A stretch of 64,000 nucleotides of DNA from Zingiber officinale (Eukaryota; Streptophyta; Magnoliopsida; Zingiberales; Zingiberaceae), in NCBI RefSeq assembly GCF_018446385.1, contig NC_056000.1, positions 36,307,511 to 36,371,510 of the forward strand. The letters run 5' to 3'. The notes below the pieces were generated by a model. That model was not told the origin of the DNA and ran no database searches. It was given only the letters and a program-made list of their open reading frames with translations. The position numbers and the translations under genes are program-made. Below are positions 47,420-58,344 of the stretch, piece by piece (the first letter of the stretch is position 1; each line of letters starts with the position of its first letter).

Positions 47420-48944
47420 TGTTGGTTGCTACTCGGAAAATCTAGAGGTTCCACTGTACAAAAATTTTGTACAAAGGTCTGAACCTTTTTCCTAGCTACC
47501 ATGTGTTCTTTTAAATTAAATTTTGGATCGCCTGCGGAACTTAACACGTTTGATCCAAAACTTAATCTATTTGTTCTTTTAGGTTTAGACTTGGATCTCC
47601 TGCGGAACTTAACACGTTCGATCCAAATCACCTTAAGTTATTAATTCCATTAAATATTAATTTCCATAATTGGTTCCCAGTACTGACGTGGCGAGGCACA
47701 TGACCTTCTTGGATATGGGAGCAACCACCACCGACTAGACAAAACCTTTTATGGAAAGCTAATATTTAATTTCCTAAAATAACTTTAGGTTAACCGAAAG
47801 GAACAATCAAATCACAAGGAAAAATAAATCAAAAGAACACAACATCGAAAAACATATTCGAAATACTAGAATCGTAAGCCTCTTGTATTTGGTATTATTT
47901 CCAAAAATAACTAGTATGATGCGGAAAGAAAAATTACTAGTTATACCTTTTAGAAAGACCTCTTGATCTTCTACCGTATTCCTCTTCTAACCTCGGACGT
48001 TGTGTGGGCAACGATCTTCCAAGATGAGAAACCACCAAACACCTTCTTCTCCTCCTAGCTAGGTTCGGCCAAAACAAGAAAGCTTCACCAAGGAAGAAGA
48101 AAAAAACACCAACCAAGCTCCAAAGGATGCAAGCTTTCTCTCCTTCTTCTTCTTCTTCTTCAAGTAGTATCCGGCCACCACAAGAGCTCCAAGGGAGATA
48201 AAGAATTCGGCCACCACAAAGAGGAAGAAAGAAAGAGAGGATGGCCACCTGCAGGGTTTAACCTGCAGGGTTTAACAACTCATTTAATTAATATCTTAGT
48301 CCAAGAGTAGTACCACTCAACCTTATCGTCATGTCGGACTAAGTCCACCTGCAGGGTTTAACATGACAATCCTTATGAGCTCCTCTTGGGGACATTATCA
48401 ACCTAGTATCTCTAGGACACAATTTCCTTCTATAATCAACAACACACACTATAAGTGATATCATTTCCCAACTTATCAGGCTTATTGATTCATCGAACTA
48501 AATCTCACCCATTGATAAATTAAAGAAATAAATATCAAATATATGTGCTTGTTATTATATTAGGATTAAGAGCACACACTTCCATAATAACTGAGGTCTT
48601 TGTTCCTTCATAAAGTCAGTATAAAAGGAACGACCTCAAATGGTCCTACTCAATACACTCTAAGTGTACTAGTGTAATTATATAGTTAAGATAAACTAAT
48701 ACCTAATTACACTACGACCTTCCAATGGTTTGTTCCTTTCCATCTTGGTTGTGAGCTACTGTTTATAATTTATAAGGAACCGATAACATGATCTTCTGTG
48801 TGTGTCACCACACACCATGTTATCTACAATATAAATTAATTGAGCAACTACATTTATCGTAAAAGTAGACATTTGACCAATGTGATTCTTATTTCTAGAT
48901 AAATATTTATACCAAAAGCTAGGCTTTTAGTATACATCCTAACA
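47420..48944 (-). repeat. 5' LTR of Y with internal deletion
   Basis: 1525 bp, starting TGTTGGTTGCTACTCGG. It is nearly identical to the left LTR on both sides of a gap of about 920 bp (left-LTR 41193-42116 missing). The gap holds two 14-bp copies of CCTGCAGGGTTTAA (48248-48275), which also occurs at 48348-48361. Confidence 0.92.
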
Positions 48945-48949
48945 GTACA

Positions 48950-51189
48950 CATGCTAGGGAAGAGAATCTATGCCTCTCGGATGACCTGCTAGCTGTAATC
49001 AGGCATTTCAATCGATCCATGGATCGATTGGGCTTTCGGATTGATCCAGTGATCGATCCAGCTTGATACTGGCACGGAAAGAAGCTCTGGATCGGTCGGC
49101 TGACCGATCCATAAGCTGTATGTCTTCTGTGCACGGCTGGATCGGTCTGCCGACCGATCCAGGAGTACACTGATCGGTCGGCTTGATCGATCCAGTGGCT
49201 TACTGATCGGTCGGCTGACCGATCAGTAAGCTTCGGTGCTCACTGTTCGCAGGCGCTAACTCTCTGTTCGGGCACGGATCGGTCAGCTGACCGATCCAGC
49301 GGCACAACCCACTCTCTGATCGGTCTGTAGACCGATCAGAGTTCTGATTTCAGCCTGAAACTCTGATTTCAGCCTGAAACTCTGATTTCAGCACTTGGGC
49401 GTGCCAAAATCTCACATTTCACTTATACAATCCATAGAATATATTCTACTGACATAAAGCTAGCATTCTAAACTGGATGTAAAGCATGGTTTACTAGTTC
49501 GTAGCATTTAACAATTAAAAGTGCATGACAATAGAAATACTAAAGGTTCAATTGTTTAAGCTTGCTAGATCCCCTAAGGATCTTTTATTCCAGTTCCTAC
49601 CACACACACCATCTTTGCATTGAACTCCAACTTCCTCTACTAGTCCATTTTCCCTTTACCTTTATCTGTAGTATAAGGAAAGTAGAATTTGTAAGCTTAA
49701 AGCTTAGTAAGAAACCAACTACCTCACTAAAACATGCAACGATGCAAACATGCTTTTAAAGAATGCTATTTGAAAACATGTACTGGCATGGCATACTCTG
49801 GTTGCAACCATAAACTGAAATAACTGAACATGCATACTGAACATGGCATGACAACTAATCATATGAATCAATAAAGATAACTGAACTGAACATATAATAA
49901 GCTAAACTGTAGCTAAACTGATACTGAATTCCAACTCAACTAACATAACTAATTTGAGCTTTGAAAACTAATTCATAATAAGTGAAAATATATAATCATG
50001 TTGTTTGGGCCCGACAACTGTACTTGCTGTGCGCGCATCCCTAACTAGACCCGGGTTTGCAAGTCCCGAATTTAGTAGGGTTAACTAGGTTATCTAAACC
50101 TAGGGACGACTGTGGGAGTCCAACCCAATGGATATCTGATCCAGTACAGTGCCACTGAAAATAAAATACTGAATATAGCTAACTGTTTTAACTTGCTGTT
50201 TCTAGGTTATCTGAACCTAGAGCTAGGTTGTCTGAACCTAGAGGCGACTGTGGGAGCCCACCCATTGGACCGTGGTCCCATATAAGCTAAAATAAACTGA
50301 TTTACTGATTTAAATGCTTCTACTGCATTTAACTGAGCTATTAAAATGCCTAATTTGCATTTTAACTTAACTAGCTATTTTATCGAACACCTAGTGTGCC
50401 CCAACTCTCCCCTCTATTAGGGAGACCACTTCTAAGCACCCGACAACGTCTAGGAACCCCCACTGTAGAGGGAATACGTGTCCGGCCCATCTAGAAGTAC
50501 TCACTAAATCCCTAAATCTGCGAGGAGGGTCAAATTCACCCTATGCGTCGATAAAAACTGCATATAGCTAAACTAGTGCGTATAAAACCAAACGGAGCTA
50601 CTTATACTGCAGGTGAGGGGTTTCATACCTCGTATATGAAGTTTCTTACGATTCTAATCGCTGAAATTCCGGTGGAGGTGACCCCCTTCGACAAACTTCT
50701 CGCGTTTATGCGTTCCTCTCGCGAAGGAGTGCGTCCTCGTGCCGGAGTTGTCGCCGGAAGGTGTCCTTGGGGCCCTAGGGAGAGAACCCTAGGTCTCCTT
50801 GTGGTTTGTTTGGGCGCCGAGAGGAAAGAGGGAGGAGAGGGGCGGCGTGAGGTCTCGGTGGAGAAGGTTTTTGCCGAACCAAAGAATAAATCCAAACCAA
50901 CTTATGTTTTCCTATTTATATTAAGTGGGTATTTTGGCCCAACTCAATTATAAATATAATTGATTCTCCTTTCTCTCAGCACGGCCCTGCTGGGTTCACC
51001 GGTTACTAAGGCTAACTAAAGGTTTAGCGGACCCGAGAGGTCCCGGGTTCGATTCCCGCTTAAACCATTTTACTTTTTTATTCATTTTTGCCACTTCCGA
51101 TACTCTAAAAATTCCAGAAAAATATCTAATAATTCCAGAAAAATTATAGAATATTTCTAATATAGTTTTGAGAATTTTTGGGCATTACA
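48950..51189 (-). repeat. 3' LTR of Z, main piece
   Basis: Continues the LTR from the Y insertion site to GGGCATTACA. It is nearly identical to 56140-58339. Differences include an extra 20-bp copy of CTGAAACTCTGATTTCAGC at 49340-49390 and a stretch at 50030-50052 that the right copy lacks. Confidence 0.93.
49008..49340. repeat. Dyad cluster in Z 3' LTR
   Basis: Eight units. Two are perfect 22-bp palindromes: CAATCGATC-CATG-GATCGATTG near 49010, and GGATCGGTC-AGCT-GACCGATCC near 49275. Others are CTGATCGGTC...GACCGATCAG variants. Confidence 0.92.
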
Positions 51190-51203
51190 ATCCCCCATAC
51201 CTT
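51190..51203 (-). other. Polypurine tract of Z
   Basis: AAGGTATGGGGGAT on the minus strand, immediately before the LTR start TGTAATGCCC. Confidence 0.85.
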
Positions 51204-51973
51204 ATAAAAAGTTCGTCCTCGAACTTAGAATAATTCTGGGTACTTCTGTCTCATGTTGGCTTCTGTCTCCCATGTTGCCTCTTCTGCTGTGTGACTGTGT
51301 CAAATGACTTTGACTAATGGTACTTCCTTGTTCCGCAATTTCTTAACTGCTCGGTCTATTATCTGAATAAGCCATCATCATTGAGGTCTTTGCGGATCAT
51401 GTCTGGTGGGGCTCAATCACAGGTGGCATCGGGGTATGCTTTTCGGCATAGAGACATGAAATACATTGTGGACGATTGACATTTTCTGGGATAGCTCTAG
51501 CTCATATGCTACCTTGCCCACTCTTATTGCGATAAGGTATGGTCCCACATATGGGACTAAGTTTGCCCTTGTTCCCAACGCATCACTCCCTTCATGGGAG
51601 CTACTCGAAGGAATATCTCCGATCGAAAACTCTAAGGGTCTGCGTCGTATCAGGCGGCTCTGAGCTGTCTCTATGCTTTGGCGGATCTGCTGGCGGCTGT
51701 GGTATCTGCTACTAGATCATCTGAAGTTCTAGTTCTTTCTGTTCACCACTCTCATACCAGCAGATTGGAGATCTACACCTCGCCCTAGAGAGCCTCGTAG
51801 GTGTCATGCCGATAGTGGCCCGATAGCTGTTGTTGTATGCAAATTGTGTTAAGCTCGGATATTTGCACCAACTTCCTTAAAGTCTAGGGCACGCTCGAAG
51901 CATATCTTGAGTACACGATTTACTCGCTCCGTCGACCATCATGCGAGGATGGAATGTTGTCTTGAACTTTAAC

Positions 51974-54480
51974 TTAGTGCCCATGTCTGTACACACTCCC
52001 GGAAGTGTGATGTGAATCTCTGTCTCTATCCGAAATGATGGTTCGTGGGACTCCATGTAGTCCGACGATCTCCTGGAGATACAATCGAGCTAGCTTCTCC
52101 ATGGAGTAGGATATCTTGATAGCTAAGAAGTGGGATGATTTAGTCAACCTGTCGACTATTACCCGGATGGCGTCAAAACCATTCGTGGTTCTGGGCAGTC
52201 CCACTATGAAATCCATAGAGATATCCTCCACTTCCATTCTGGAATCTGTATAGGCTGCAGAACTCCTCCTGGTCGCTGATGTTCTGCCTTGACCCTCTAA
52301 CAGGTGAGGCAGATGCTAACATATCTGGCGATGTCTCGCTTCATCCGGGCCACCAAAATGGTTCTTCGGTCTTGATACATTTTGGTGGAACCTGGATGCA
52401 TCGCATAGGGAGTCTTGTGAGCCTCATCTAAAATCTGTCTCGTAGCTCCTCCCGATCTGGAACACAGAGTCCATCACCAAAATACAACACCCGCTATCGG
52501 ACACTCTGAATTCTCTACTTTCGATTCTGTAGCCCTTGCTTGATTTTCGAATTTCAGGGTCCTCCTGAGCCGAGTGAATATCACCAAGCAAGGTAGACTC
52601 TAAGGTCATAGTAGAGAGCTGTCCAACGATGAGTTCAAGACCGAAATCTGGATCTCCTTCTGTAGGGGTGACTGTAAGAGATAATAAGGTAGTACTGGAT
52701 GCTAAGTGCGTTGGCTACCTTATTGGCTTTCCCCTGGATGGTAGAGGATATCTATTTCGTAATCTTTGACCAGCTCAAGCCATCTGTGTTGTCGCATGTT
52801 CAGATCCTTACGAGTGAAGAAGTACTTGAGACTTTTATGATCAGTATACACTCTGCTTGAGCTCCATATAAGTAATGTCTCCAATTTTGAGAGCGAACAC
52901 TACTGCTGCAAGCTCAAGGTCATAGTAGGGTAATTCTTCTCATAATCCTTGAGTTGTCGGAGGCATAGGCGATCACCTTGCCGTTTGCATCATATCGCTC
53001 CTAGTCCCAACTTAGAGGCATCACTATAGATGTCAAAGCTGGTGTTGTGGTAGAGCCAAAATGAGAGCACTAGTCAATCTCCTTTTTAGCTGGATATTCC
53101 TTTCCTCATCCTTTGAAATTTCCTGCTCTTTCTGGTAAGAGCTGTCAGTGGGGAGGCTATCCTGGAGAAGTCCTCTACAAACTTTCTGTAATATCCTGCT
53201 AATCCTAGAAAGCTCCTGATTTCGCTGGCGTTCTTAGGTCTCTTCCAGTTACTTACTACTTCTATCTTGCTGGGATCTACCATAATACCATCCTTTGAGA
53301 TGATGTGACCCAGGAAGGACACCTGATCTAGCCAAAATTCACATTTCGTGAACTTGGCGTATAGCTGGTTCTGCTGAAGGGTCTGCAATACTAGTTTCAG
53401 GTGCTCTGAATGTTCTTCCTGAGTTCCTGAGTAGATAAGGATGCCATCGATAAACACAATAACAAACTTATCTAAATACTCCCTGAATACTCTGTTCATG
53501 AGATCCATGAATGTAGCTGAAGCATTGGTCACGCCAAAGGGCATGACTACGAACTCGTAGTGTCCGTATCTGGTTCTGAAGGCTGTCTTGGGTATATCCC
53601 CTTCTTTAACCTTCACTTGATGATAACCTGATCTGAGATCTATCTTAGAGAACACTGCTGCTCCCTTCAGCTGGTCGAACAGGTCATCGATTCTGGGAAG
53701 GGGATACCTGTTCTTGATCGTGACTTGGTTCAGTGATCTGTAGTCTATGCACAGTCGCATGCTTCCATCCTTCTTCTTCACGAACAATACAGGCGCTCCC
53801 CATGGTGAGTGACTCGGGCATATGAAACCCTTGTCAAGCAGCTCCTGTAGTTGCTCCTGAAGTTCCTTCAGTTCTGCTGGAGCCATGCGATAAGGCGCTT
53901 TGGAGATAGGATTTGTACCGGGAATGAGCTCTATCTCAAAGTCAATCTCCCTGTCTGGTGCTAAGCCTGGTAACTCTTCAGGGAAGACTGCTGGGTAGTC
54001 ACATACGACTCGAACCTCTGCTAGCTGTTGGTTCTTGTCCTGGCTGGCGTTGACTACGTGTGCTAGGAATCCTGTACATCCTGAATCCAGTAGCTTCTGT
54101 GCTTTCATAGCTGAGAGAAACTTCTTGGCCTTTCTCTTTGGTTCCCCGCTGTATTCAAATTGCACTGCCGCTTCAGGTTGGAAGATGACTTTCTGTTTAC
54201 GGCACTCTATGGTAGCACCGTATCTGATCAGAAAGTCCATTCCAAAGATAACGTCATAGTCGGTCATCTCTAGCACTATCAGATCACAAAAGAGCTCTCT
54301 GTCTGCTATAATGACCGGCACTGCTCTGAGCCAGTGCGTGGATGCCATGATCTCTCCTGAAGGTAGTGCCGTCAGAAACTGACCACTGAGTACCTCTGGA
54401 GGTATTTCTAATTTTTCGGAGAACATCCTGGCTATATATGAATGGGTTGCCCCAGTATCAAATAGAACAGTAGCACTATA
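51974..54480 (-). pseudogene. Pol of Z: protease, reverse transcriptase, RNase H, integrase (defective)
   Basis: The long open frame 54426-53086, and codons just upstream, hold the protease site DTGATHS, then [47 protein letters not shown] and the thumb/connection ([24 protein letters not shown]). The polymerase box reads FIDGILIYS: the second catalytic aspartate is Gly (codon 53445-53443). The frame breaks at 53086. RNase H (FDIYSDASKLGLGAI near 53020) and integrase (SMDFIVGLPRTTNGFDAI, IVDRLTKSSHFLAIK at 51974-52237) follow in scattered frames. A normal product would copy element RNA and integrate it. This copy cannot. Confidence 0.93.
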
Positions 54481-55749
54481 CTATAAAATGCTAATCTGAC
54501 CTGTGACAACTGTCGAGGCATTGGCTACGTCCTCTCTGGTGAGTGAGTAGATCCTCGCATTCGCCATAGCTGGAGGGGCTTCTAATCTGCCCTGGCTGAT
54601 AAGTGGACCTTCTAGAGCGGCCTGCATCTGATATAACTGAGCTGGCTGGCCTGCATACTGAATCTGCTGTGGCTGAGGAAGACCGGTCTTGTTCAGGCAC
54701 TGCTTGGCCATGTGCCCTTCTTGTCCACATTCAAAGCATCCTCGTGTGCCCTTGCGACAAACCCCTGGGTGGAATTTCCCACAAGTAGCACACTTTGGAT
54801 AACTGGGTCGCTTGCTAGATGGTCCTCCTTTTGGGTCACTCCCTGATTTGCGCTTGCTGTTGGAGTTCCCTTTCCAGTTAGAGCTGTGGCCTTGCTGTTT
54901 TTGAGTGTGAGAGTTTCCTTGGCCTTTGGACTCTGAGGAGACTTGCTTCTGCTGCTTTATGCTGTTCTGGTAATGCTCTGTGGTCAAGGCACTGCTCACT
55001 AACTCCTCTGTGGTTTGTGGCCTATGTATGCCACCAGCCACGTTCACTGCTATCTCTGGCCTCAGCATCTTGAGCATCAACCGGATTCGTTCCTTCTCTG
55101 TGCTGACTAGCTCTGGGCATAGACGAGCCAACCTGTTGAATTTCTTCACGGCTTCCTCAACTGAAAGGTTGCCCTGACGAAACTCAGTGAACTCGTCGTA
55201 GTGACGGTTTGTAACCCGTATGTGAAAGAACTCCTCGAAGAATTCTTTCTCGAAGTCAGCCCATGACATCTGGTTCACTGGGCGCTTCGTTCTGATTCTT
55301 TCCCACCACATGCGTGCGTCTCCTGTCAGGCAGAAGGAGGCACACTTCACCTTCTCGTGTTCTGGCCAGTCCATCGTGCTCTCCAGTGTTTTGAACCAGG
55401 CTTGTGCATCCCATGGTTCACTAGTGCCTGAGAAGTTCTCTGGCTTTACTCGCTACCACTGGATCAGATAGGCTTCCTTTCTTGGCTCAGCTGCTGGGGC
55501 TGCTGGTGTTGGTGCTGGTGCTGTAGGCTGAGCTGGTGGAACCTCTAAGACTACCAGAGTCGTCAAATTCGGTTCCGGGGTGACTGTGGGGGTATTCTGC
55601 CGATTAGCCTTTAAGGTGGCTATTTCCTGTTGCTGTTCAGCTAGTTACTGAGCCACTAATGCTGTAAGGTCGGGAGGAGGCACTGAACTGCCTGCCTCTT
55701 GCTGGGGCTCAGTAGCTAGTGTCCTTCTAGCTGGGCGTCCTCGTGCCAT
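54481..55749 (-). pseudogene. Gag of Z (two internal stops)
   Basis: Starts MARGRPARRTLATEPQQEAG at 55749. In-frame stops at 55647-55645 (TAA) and 55455-55453 (TAG) break it; the next stop at 54483-54481 (TAG) falls just before the protease. The Gag core reads WWERIRTKRPVNQMSWADFE, EFFEEFFHIRVTNRHYDEF and FRQGNLSVEEAVKKFNRLAR. A double Cys-His segment follows: CATCGKFHPGVC and the classical knuckle CFECGQEGHMAKQC. That pair is typical of Tekay-type Gag. Confidence 0.93.
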
Positions 55750-55965
55750 TGCTAAAGACATAGAGGACAGAACATGAATAACTATTACAATCATAATTGT
55801 ATAACTATCGTTATCATGTTATATACTATCACATACTATCATGCAGCAGTTTATCTATAAACATGATCTATAACAAGGAAACAGAAAGCATAAATAAAGT
55901 AGAGGTATTCTTACTTGGAAGCTGCAGGTTCAATGCTGATGTGTGTGTAGGAAGTATGGAACACT

Positions 55966-55977
55966 GCTCTGATACCA
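55966..55977 (-). other. Primer-binding site of Z
   Basis: TGGTATCAGAGC on the minus strand, three bases from the 5' LTR end. Confidence 0.92.
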
Positions 55978-55980
55978 TTC

Positions 55981-58339
55981 TGTAACGACCCGCCTCCTAC
56001 TGACTAGGCTGCGAGGCCGATCGCTACAGTTATGCTGTGCTAAATTACTATTGCGGAAATCTGGATTTATTAAAATTTTGCTAAACTAATTATCGTAAAA
56101 TCTGAACTTAACATTCTAAGTGTACCTAGGAGTTGTACACATGCTAGGGAAGAGAATCTATGCCTCTCGGATGACCTGCTACCTGTAATCAGGCATTTCA
56201 ATCGATCTATGGATCGATTGGGCTGTCGGATCGATCCAGTGATCGATCCAGCTTAATACTGGCACGGAAAGAAGCTCTGGATCGGTCGGCTGACCGATCC
56301 ATAAGTTGTATGGCTTCTGTGCACGGCTGGATCAGTCTGCCGACCGATCCAGGAGTACACTGATCGGTCGGCTTGACCGATCCAGTGGCTTACTGATCGG
56401 TCGGCTGACCGATCAGTAAGCTTCGGTGCTCACTGTTCGCAGGCGCTAACTCTCTGTTCGGGCACGGATCGGTCAGCTGACCGATCCAGCGGCACAACCC
56501 ACTCTCTGATCGGTCTGTAGACCGATCAGAGTTCTGATTTCAGCCTGAAACTCTGATTTCAGCACTTGGGCGTGCCAAAATCTCACATTTCACTTATACA
56601 ATCCATAGAATATATTCTAATGACATAAAGCTAGCATTCTAAACTGGATGTAAAGCATGGTTTACTAGTTCGTAGCATTTAACAATTAAAAGTGCATGAC
56701 AATAGAAATACTAAAGGTTCAATTGTTTAAGCTTGCTAGATCCCCTAAGGATCTTTTATTCCAGTTCCTGCCACACACACCATCTTTGCATTGAACTCCA
56801 GCTTCCTCTGCTAGTCCATTTTCCCTTTGCCTTTATCTGCAGTATAAGGAAAGTAGAATCTGTAAGCTTAAAGCTTAGTAAGAAACCAACTACCTCACTA
56901 AAACATGCAACGATGCAAACATGCTTTTAAAGAATGCTATTTGAAAACATGTACTGGCATGGCATACTCTGGTTGCAAGCATAAACTGAAATAACTGAAC
57001 ATGCATACTGAACATGGCATGACAACTAATCATATGAATCAATAAAGATAACTGAACTGAACATATAATAAGCTAAACTGTAGCTAAACTGATACTGAAT
57101 TCCAACTCAACTAACATAACTAATTTGAGCTTTGAAAACTAATTCATAATAAGTGAAAATACATAATCATGCTGTTTGGGCCCGGCAACTGTACTTGCTG
57201 TCCGGGTTTGTAAGTCCCGAATTTAGTAGGGTTAACTAGGTTATCTAAACCTAGGGACGACTGTGGGAGTCCAACCCAATGGATATCTGATCCAGTACAG
57301 TGCCACTGAAAATAAAATACTGAATATAGCTAACTGTTTTAACTTGCTGTTTCTAGGTTATCTGAACCTAGAGCTAGGTTGTCTGAACCTAGAGGCGACT
57401 GTGGGAACCCACCCATTGGACCGTGGTCCCATATAAGCTAAAATAAACTGATTTACTGATTTAAATGCTTCTACTGCATTTAACTGAGCTATTAAAATGC
57501 CTAATTTGCATTTTAACTTAACTAGCTATTTTATCGAACACCTAGTGTGCCCCAACTCTCCCCTCTATTAGGGAGACCACTTCTAGGCACCCGACAACGT
57601 CTAGGAACCCCCACTGTAGAGGGAATACGTGTCCGGCCCATCTAAAAGTACTCACTAAATCCCTAAATCTGTGAGGAGGGTCAAATTCACCCTATGCGTC
57701 GATAAAAACTGCATATAGCTAAACTAGTGCGTATAAAACCAAACGGAACTACTTATACTGCAGGTGAGGGGTTTCTTACCTCGTATATGAAGTTTCTTAC
57801 GATTCTAATCGCTGAAATTCCGGTGGAGGTGACCCCCTTCGACAAACTTCTCGCGTTTATGCGTTCCTCTCGCGAAGGAGTGCGTCCTCGTGCCGGAGTT
57901 GTCGCCGGAAGGTGTCCTTGGGGCCCTAGGGAGAGAACCCTAGGTCTCCTTGTGGTTTGTTTGGGCGCCGAGAGGAAGAGGGAGGAGAGGGGCGGCGTGA
58001 GGTCTCGGTGGAGAAGGTTTTTGCCGAATCAAAGAATAAATCCAAACCAACTTATGTTTTCCTATTTATATTAAGTGGGTATTTTGGCCCAACTCAATTA
58101 TAAATATATTTGATTCTCCTTTCTCTCAGCATGGCCCTGTTGGGTTCACCGGTTACTAAGGCTAACTAAAGGTTTAGCGGACCCGAGAGTTCCCGGGTTC
58201 GATTCCCGCTTAAACCATTTTACTTTTCTATTCATTTTTGCTACTTCCGATACTCTAAAAATTCCAGAAAAATATCTAATAATTCCAGAAAAATTATAGA
58301 ATATTTCTAATATAGTTTTGAGAATTTTCGGGCGTTACA
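55981..58339 (-). repeat. 5' LTR of Z (uninterrupted)
   Basis: 2359 bp, plus-strand ends TGTAACGACCCGCC and TCGGGCGTTACA. It holds the dyad cluster (56200-56530) and the tRNA-like TPsiC arm (58195-58207). The 115-codon frame at 57727 is LTR sequence also present at 50576 and has no known domain. Confidence 0.95.
56200..56530. repeat. Dyad cluster in Z 5' LTR
   Basis: The same eight units as at 49008-49340, with a few point differences. One restores symmetry: GGATCGATC-N4-GATCGATCC at about 56229. Confidence 0.92.
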
Positions 58340-58344
58340 CAAGG

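Larger units (their letters stand above)
40369..48944 (-). mobile_element. Y: Copia element nested in the Z LTR
   Basis: Bounded by TGTTGG and CCTAACA and by a perfect GTACA duplication (40364-40368 and 48945-48949). The uninterrupted Z LTR at about 56130 shows the empty site. Minus orientation: purine tract next to the left LTR, tRNA-iMet primer site next to the right LTR, pol remnants of Copia order between. 8576 bp. Confidence 0.93.
40210..58339 (-). mobile_element. Z: complete Tekay-like Ty3/Gypsy element carrying nested Y
   Basis: It is flanked by a perfect 5-bp duplication CAAGG (40205-40209 and 58340-58344) within the LTR of X. The LTRs begin and end TGTAACGACCCGCC...GGGCRTTACA. The primer-binding site, gag, protease, reverse transcriptase, RNase H and integrase follow in Gypsy order on the minus strand. 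Excluding Y the element is ~9.5 kb. The Gag knuckle layout and LTR ends recall Tekay/Del chromoviruses. Confidence 0.93.
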
